DNA of 64,000 bases from Jaltomata sinuosa (taxonomy: Eukaryota; Streptophyta; Magnoliopsida; Solanales; Solanaceae): assembly GCA_003996215.1 (NCBI GenBank), contig QJPP01000818.1, forward strand, positions 310,001-374,000, written 5' to 3'. Below are positions 57,495 to 64,000 of the stretch, piece after piece. A model generated the notes under the pieces. It made no database searches. It had not been told where the DNA came from and saw only the letters and a list, made by a program, of their open reading frames with translations. Each line of letters begins with the position of its first letter. Within the stretch, counting starts at the first letter, position 1. Made by a program: the position numbers and the translations under genes.

Positions 57495-59560
57495 CCATTG
57501 GAGGAAATAGAAGTTTAGGCACCATCCGATGAGCATAAAGTTATTGATCTTGAAGGTTAGTCAGAGAGCACCCCAGTTAATAGTAAGGCTAGTGAGACAG
57601 TGAAAGAAAAAAAGAAAGGTCCATTGAAGCAGCTGAGTCAGAGAGCACTCCATTTAATAGTAAGGCTAGTGAGATAGTGAAAAAAAAAAAGGTCCATTGA
57701 AGCAGCTCACACAATCGTTCAAATGTCCTCCTCCTTTCCCACAAAGGTTGAGGAAAAAGACTGAGCATTCTAAATATTTGAAGTTCTACGATCAATTGAA
57801 GCAGTTGTGTATGAACATTCCATTTCTTGATGCATTCCATGAAATGCCTAGATTTGTCAAGTACTTGGAAGAGCTACTCACAAATAAGTAGTATGTTAAA
57901 GATGACGATGTTTAACTCACTCATCATGTTAGATCTATCATCTCACAGACTCTGGTGGAGAAAAAGGATGATCCAGGGGCATTTACTATCCCATGTACCA
58001 TTGGTATTCGGGACTTTGGAATGGCATTGTGTGATAATAGTGCTAGAATCAATATGATACCCCTTGCCACCTACAAACAAGAATGGCTTGGAATGCAAAG
58101 GCCAACTAGTATAAGAATACAAATGGCTAATCTGATAATGTAGAGACCTTTAAATCAAATTTCAAATGGAAAAAATCCATATGGGCATTGTGGATGATGT
58201 TTTGGTAAAGGGTGGAAAGTTTATATTGCCATCATACTTTGTGATACTAGACTGTGCAGTTGACAAGGACATCTGAACCATTTTGGGATGATTGTTTTTA
58301 GCTATAGAAAGAGCATTGATGGATACAGAAAGGAATAAGATCAAATTCGAAGTTAATGATGCAAAAGTCACTTTCCAAGCCAGAAAAGGGATTAATCTAC
58401 CAAGTAAATATCATAATATCTCTATCATTGATATGGTGGATAATTTGGTAGAAGAGGTAGTATAGTTGAAAGTTGAGGAAGAAAGTTTTGGAGAAGTTTT
58501 GGCCGTAATCTTGGTCACTTTAATGGAGAAGACATGGAAGGGTATGTTGAGATGGTTAATTCATTGGAGGGGTTAGGCTTCTATACTTACAAACCAAAGA
58601 AGCTCTGTTTGGATTTGGAGAACTAACACACTCCACTTGCAAAGTCGTTAGTCATCGAGCCATCGAAGCTAGAATTAAAATAGCTACTGACATACCTTCA
58701 ATATGAGTTTTTAGGAGGCAATAACACTTTTTACCTATGATTTTTTGTTATTTGCTTACTAATGTGTAGGTGAAAAGGTTGCTTGAGTTGCTTAGAAAAT
58801 ACATACATTCCATTGGGTGGATAATTGTTGATATTCATGGAATCGTGCAGGTGACCAGCACAATATAAAGTTGAAAGAAGATAGTACACCAAGCATTGAA
58901 CACTAGTAGAAGTTGAATCAAGCCATGCAAGAGTTTGTAAAAAACATTATCAAGTGGCTTGATGCAGGAGTGGTCTACCCTATTGCAGACAGTCTATGGG
59001 TTAGTCCAATGTTGTGTGTTCATAAAAAGGGGCATGATAGGGATTGCCAACTAAAAGAATGAGTTGATTCTTACCAGAATAGTTACAAGGTAGAGAGTTT
59101 GCATGGATGACAGGAAATTAAATGTAGCAGCATATAAGGATAACTCCACAATGCCTTTATTTGATCAGACGCTCAATAGGATTGCTAAAAGGTCATATTA
59201 TTGTTTTTGAATGGGTATTTTGGATATAATCAGATCAATATTGCACTGGAGGACCAAGAAAAGACTGCATTCACATATCCAAATAGGACATTTACGTTCA
59301 GCCAGATGCCATTTGGTATTTTCAATGCTCTTGCTCCTTTATAGCGTTGTATGTGTCCACTTCTCAGAGATGGTTGAAAATCACTTGGAAGTGTTCATGG
59401 ATGACTTTACAGTCATAGGAAACTCATTTAAAGATAGTCTTGATCATCTTGGGCAAGTCTTACTGAGATGTAAGGCTACCAACTTGGTGTTGAATTGGGA
59501 GAAGTGCCACTTTATGGTGCGAGAACAAGTTTGTTCTTGGGTACAAAGTCACTGAAAAAG
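57495..59560 (+). pseudogene. Element H: Athila-type gag end, protease and RT remnant
   Basis: Starts at the right edge of G in the gag C-terminus. A 77-bp tandem duplication lies at 57561-57709 (second unit slightly shorter). Then FKCPPPFPQRLRKKTEHSKYL (57709-57770), LCMNIPFLDAFHEMP, and a protease lead-in DPGAFTIPCTIG. The protease active site reads CDNSARINMIPL in place of CDLGAS, so DxG is lost. ILPSYFVILDC-like residues follow at about 58220. RT: MQEFVKNIIKWLDAGVVYPI (58930), GYFGYNQI (59208-59230), QMPFGIFNA, and an intact catalytic box VFMDDFTV (59390-59415), then LVLNWEKCHFMV. Many stops and frameshifts. LTR I cuts it after LGTKS near 59560. Confidence 0.8.
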
Positions 59561-59831
59561 TGTAATGACCCTTCTGGTCATTTACACATTTTTGCCTTTC
59601 TTGTACCATTAAAGCTTACTTGTAGCGGCCCAAGTCATTTATGGCTTGTCGGGACCGATAGTTCGGTGCCCGGACCATTTGTTTGGTCTTTATGGCCGTT
59701 CCTCATTTTAGAGCTTCAACTTTGGAAATCGTTGACTTCCGTCAACATTCTTGGTAATATCAAATAATTAAACCAAGGTTCTAGGTCAAAGGAATTCCTT
59801 ACTCGAACGTTTGAGTTAAAGAAATGCCTCG

Positions 59832-61049
59832 TGTAACACCTCGCCCGTTTGGAAGGTTTAAAGTAACTCGTGCCTTTGGGGTAAGACTAATAGAGTCTAA
59901 TATACTAAGAAGTATGTGTTATGAGGTATTATAATCACAAAATGGTCGTCGTATGATGAGTTTTGAAGTCAAGCAAGTTACGAAACAAAAGTCGGAAAAA
60001 AAGGTTATTGTAAATTCCTTTAAGCAATTCTCTTCAAATTTGGGTTAAATGTCTTGGGGAGTTTCTCCCTATCTATAAATATTTAGTGGGCTCCCAATAT
60101 ACCAAATCGAAGGTCTACGAGTCTAGTTTCCAAAGCACTAAACCGTTTGTCCATACGACTTTAGAATAGAGAGATATTCACATTTTCGTAAGCCTGCACA
60201 AGCAGACACATCAAAGTGGGGTCCACATCATAAGTCGGTTCAGCCTATAAAAGCTGATTTCTCCTTCATTTTAACTCATTATTTTCACCAAAAACTTCAG
60301 AAAATCAGAGGTAAATCCCCTAGATACTCCATGGACTTTGATGCTTTCAATTCAGAAGTTTAACGGAAGTTGTTCTACGTCGCGAGCTCGTCATTTTGGT
60401 ATAGTTTTCCCCGTCGATTTCATGGCGTATCTTCATGGGTGTTGATGCAGTGAGCTAGCAGGTGCTTTCTAAGTATTTGGAAGTAGCTATGGAGTTATTT
60501 TGGTAAGGTATGGATCCCGTACACTTATCTATTTGTTGGATCAAGATTCTAAGCTTCTAGTCACGAAAATTTATATTTTTCGATAACTTGTAGTAGTTTC
60601 TTGTTGGATTTGGATACGTTTGTTGTTCCTGCAAGGAGGCAGGTTGTTAATCTTGGGATATTGAATATTTTTCTCAAGGAATCTCTCCCCTACGACCCTC
60701 CTTCGTTATTATATGTTCTAGTATTATTTTATGGATTTCTGAGCCCCGAAGTGGTATTTTGGATTTGTGGCTTTGGACAGCCCCTTTATCTTGTTATGTT
60801 TGGTTATTGTTGTGGTGTTATGGTTATGGTAAGCTGCTTGAGGGATTGGGAAATTGTGCGATTCTTTTTGGGATCACATACGATAGTGATTGGATTGGAC
60901 AAACGTGGAGTATGCCTTGAAATAGTGCCTCGGGAGCTCGTCGCTCCGTGGAGATGTGGTTAACGTACTTTTGTTTGATTTAGCTGCCATTTGTTATTGT
61001 TATTGGCCTCATTTTTATGCTTTGGAGTTGGCTGGTCGCGAGTGTGACA
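59832..61049 (+). other. LTR-like block inside LTR I
   Basis: Begins TGTAACACCTCGCCCG and ends GCGAGTGTGACA, both typical LTR ends, and contains the TATA box. Flanks CCTCG and TTAAC do not match. Sequence on both sides (59755-59831, 61050-61165) is also unlike C and E. It could be a solo LTR inserted into LTR I or a swapped U3; I cannot tell which. Confidence 0.4.
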
Positions 61050-61758
61050 TTAACACCTTATCAATTGGCTATGGCTTGTTCTTCCAGCCTTGCCGATTCT
61101 AGCAATTGTTCCATTACCTTGGTTGGTCAGGCTTCATAGAGACGCCTTTGGGGCTTCAGTTGAAAGTATTTGTTTTGTGTGATTCAGAACTTCCTGGAGC
61201 TGTTCAAGTCTAGACGATGTCGTTCCCGCAGCTAGTCATCGGATGACAGGTAGGTTATGGTTTTCCCCTATCTAGACTCTACGTATATAGGCTATAACTG
61301 CATTAATTAGCATCCTTGGATGGGTTGTTATAAGTTGGTACCCCAAACCTTGTCCGCCTTTCGTCCGTCTATTTCATACGTTGTTTGTAGTATTCGCGTA
61401 GTAATGTATATTACCTTTGTGGTCCTGTGTGGCCTTGTATTGACTCTGGAACATAGATGGTGGGCTATTTGGGAATGTCCGCGAGTCCCGGACATAAAAA
61501 TTATCCTTTTAGGTTGGTTATGTCTGCGGAGTAGCTATTGGGCCTGTGCATGGCTGATAGGAATTGTTGTGAGCCTTTGGGCTACTTTTATATTTGTGTG
61601 CGAGCATATCATCCATGAAAAAGGTTTTCCCCTGCATGTTTTACTACAGTTTTGATTGTGAGCCACTACTGACAGTTTTCCTAAATTTGCATGGCCCTGG
61701 GGGCCCATTTTTGGTACTGTTGTTGATAGAAAAGGGGATTTTTGGATGTTTTCGCACT

Positions 61759-61896
61759 GATTTTATTACTGGTACTAGTCTCTGCGGGGCAGAGCACAAA
61801 ACTTGATTTTATTACTGATACTAGTCTCTGCGGGGCAGAGCACCAGACTTGATTTTATTACTGATACTAGTCTCTGCGGGGCAGAGCACTAGACTT
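61759..61896. repeat. Three 46-bp tandem repeats with hairpin in LTR I
   Basis: Units at 61759, 61805 and 61851, nearly identical. Each contains CTCTGCGGGGCAGAG (61780-61794, 61826-61840, 61872-61886), a perfect 6-bp stem with a 3-base loop. They occupy the place of the degenerate ~60-bp units in the other Tekay LTRs. Confidence 0.9.
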
Positions 61897-62243
61897 GATT
61901 TACTACAGTTTTAGACCTGGTTACGCCCGGGCACCCTTGGAGGGGTTTTTGAGGAATTTTCTACTACTCTAGTCCTGGACGGGGTCTGGGCATTCATACT
62001 TGAGACTGGGTCTCTATCTTGATCCCGGACTTGCTTCTGGATGACATATCTTAATACTAAGTTTTAGTATGGGGTCGGGGACCTCCATGGACCTTGCCGC
62101 TCTGGGCCTGGGGCTTCGAGCTGCGTGTACCGAAGGGATGGGTATACGGTGGAGTAGAGGTATACAGGCTGAGTCCTTCCGTAGAACCTGCCTGATGGGC
62201 CCGATTGGCACCGGAGGAGGTACATACAGAGGTTCTATTTCAC

Positions 62244-62276
62244 ATATCATATCATATCATATCATATCATATCATG
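62244..62276. repeat. (ATATC)n microsatellite in LTR I
   Basis: About 6.5 copies of a 5-bp unit (CATAT). The equivalent spot in E (38640-38660) has only CATATTGCATCATATCATTC, so the run expanded in I. Confidence 0.9.
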
Positions 62277-63480
62277 CATTGGATTCCACCCTCGTTTGTT
62301 GTGTGTTCAGTGTACGCTCCGGTAGTATGGGATGCCGGAGGGTTTGTTTTCACTTGATTGTGTTCCTCGGTTGTATGGGCGGCCGTTGGGACTGTAGGTA
62401 GACTATATTTACTCCTGTTTTTACTTAGAGCTTTTCTTGGCACCCGGTTCTTGAAAGATTAGTGATGGCTAGCCTGTTGAGGCTTTGGTTGTGGGATTTT
62501 TGATTAGTGAGAGGGCTTTAGAGTCCTATCTTATTGAGGCACTTTTGTGTGGCCTTCTGAGCAGAGTGTGAGACTCTGGTTCTATTCTTGTGGGAAGCTA
62601 AGTGGTATCTCTCGGTTATCGTGGCCTAGTTATTTCATCCTAGGGTTGTACTTGTGAGGTGATTCCCTGGTTATGTTATCATATGATTGGATTGGTCTTA
62701 TGAGTTCCTTATATTGGTTGATTCCATTTTGAGTATGTTAGACTGCTCTCCGTCTTTTCCTTCCACTTGAGGTTACCGGTATACTGCCATTTTCTCAACT
62801 CTCTCTCTACTTATATTATTGTGCAAGGACTCCAGGTGTGTTCTCCTTTCCTTCACCTGTGATTCTATGTAATTGTATCTCTATGCTAGCATGTGTTACT
62901 TGAAGCTCTTGGTTATGAATGATCTGTGCTAGATTCTTGTGCCTTGCTTATTGCTTCAGTGACTGCTTTCTTGCTATCTGTTACTTACTGCTTTTATATC
63001 TTATATGCGCTCAGTCGGCCGCTGATACCTACTGAGTACCCGTGGTTTTGGTGCTCATACTACACTTCTGCACATTTTTGTGCAGATATTAGCTAAGCTT
63101 TCACCGTTGATCACGTTTGAAACTCGTGCAACTTTTGGATCTTTAAGACTAGGGTGAGCGCCTGATGGTCGGGGCTTGTCTACATCTCATGTGTTGTACT
63201 ATTACTCTTTGTATATTCGGAGACAGTTGTACTTATCATTTTGTTACTTCTAGTACTTGTATTCTATTAGAAGCTTCTGTATTGTCGATACCAAGTCTTG
63301 AGGTTGGTGTAGTTTTCTTTATGTATTTATATTCGAGTTTTGCTTTCGCTTATTTCTGCTTGCTGGTACATTTTGGTTAGGTAGTAGCCCATTACTAACC
63401 GTTCTGGGCTACGGGAATTGGTTCGCCTACTGGGGGATTGTAGGTGCCATCATAACTTGAGAAATCGGGTCGTGACAGCT

Positions 63481-63492
63481 TGGTATCAGAGC
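63481..63492 (+). other. Primer-binding site of I
   Basis: TGGTATCAGAGC, exact, three bases after the LTR end. Confidence 0.92.
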
Positions 63493-63684
63493 CCTAGGTT
63501 CACCGGTGTCGTGGTACAGAAGCAAGTGTCTAAGTAGAGTCTCGCAGATTGGTACAATAACGTCCGTATCCTATCTATGGGAGGCTGCAGGGCATTGTTA
63601 GGAAAAGTTTCATCTTCTTGACTCCTTATTGTGCGCTCTCGGCTTTATTGAATTCTAAAACTTCAGTTGTTCATTCATTCTGAG

Positions 63685-64000
63685 ATGCCTCAGACGAGTG
63701 CGATAGCGGTTGGTCCTGAGGCTTCTGTGCTTGTTTCTTCAGTGCTTCTGTTAGCACCAAGACTTCAGAGTGAGGGTTTACCGCCTCAGATAGGGGGTGT
63801 GGGGTCAGCCATGCCTTCGATTGGATTTATAGCTACCCCAGTTCTTTAGGACACCGTGGCTAGGACTCTGAGTCCTCCGGTGAGTGTTTCAGTACCTGGT
63901 TTTGTGAGTGGTGCTTCAGTTATAGTTGAGCTTCTAGTTCTTCAGCAGGGTTATCTGTCGGTATTGGAGTACGAGGCAAGATTTTCCCATCGGATTTCAT
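63685..64000 (+). pseudogene. I gag, 5' part (runs off the window)
   Basis: Starts MPQTSAIAVGPEAS, parallel to E. In-frame TAG at 63847 where E has CAA (Gln). Then DTVARTLSPPVSVSVPGFV and, as in E, directly VLQQGYLSVLEYEARF (about 63935-63985) with no gag core between. It continues past 64000. Confidence 0.8.

Larger units (their letters stand above)
59561..63477 (+). repeat. 5' LTR of I (Tekay type)
   Basis: 3917 bp from TGTAATGACCC to GGGTCGTGACA. The first ~195 bp and the part from about 61165 on follow the LTRs of C and E; the stretch between is different (see 59832-61049). TATA box TATAAAAG at 60246-60253. No CpG dyad array upstream of it. The far LTR is beyond the window. The left flank AAAAG would be the target duplication. 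Confidence 0.88.

Noticed and set aside
61320..61655. 111-codon open frame in LTR I
   Set aside because: Lies in LTR sequence homologous to non-coding LTR E, where the frame is not kept.

Overview
This window is nuclear DNA of a flowering plant, built almost entirely of nested long-terminal-repeat (LTR) retrotransposons of the Ty3/gypsy superfamily. I see no host gene, rRNA, tRNA or CRISPR. The pol protein style (Tekay/Del chromoviruses and Athila-type elements), the LTR ends (…GGGTCGTGACA followed by a methionine-initiator-tRNA primer site TGGTATCAGAGC) and the small hAT-type insertions suggest an asterid eudicot, most likely Solanaceae. That placement is inference. Letters K, J, D, A, C, B, E, F, G, H and I are my own labels.

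Layout. 1-778: 3' part of a Tekay-like LTR (K, plus). 779-2805: Athila-like gag with its primer site and LTR end (J, minus). 2806-3987, 10775-10928 and 34291-36181: three pieces of one Tekay-type LTR (D, minus), split by A and C. 3988-10774: A, an Athila-like element with gag-pro but no RT or integrase. 10929-34285: C, a Tekay element (minus, 5-bp duplication TGAAA). C holds a hAT-type insertion (13510-14654, itself carrying a 207-bp MITE) in one LTR and a whole Athila element B (18286-28200, duplication GGGCA) inside its RT. 36173-39795: LTR of E (plus), head to head with D. The body of E is split by F (40148-49528, Tekay, duplication ATTTA) and cut short by G (52021-57494). 57495-59560: Athila-like remnant H. 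59561 to the end: LTR and start of gag of I.

Almost every coding region is dead. Stops and frameshifts abound, and key residues are lost: protease DxG motifs, RT boxes reading FIND or FMHE, an integrase Asp to Asn. The exception is G, whose LTRs differ at about 2% of sites by eye. It has one uninterrupted 1063-codon frame: gag and protease remnants joined to roughly 440 residues I do not recognise, sitting where pol should be. The frame runs through the polypurine tract and stops on the first three bases of the 3' LTR. This is the best candidate for something undescribed.

A second pattern crosses families. In the LTRs of A, B, C/D/E and, less clearly, F, a small array of CpG-rich dyad-symmetric words lies just upstream of the TATA box, with a different word in each lineage. 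G and I lack it.
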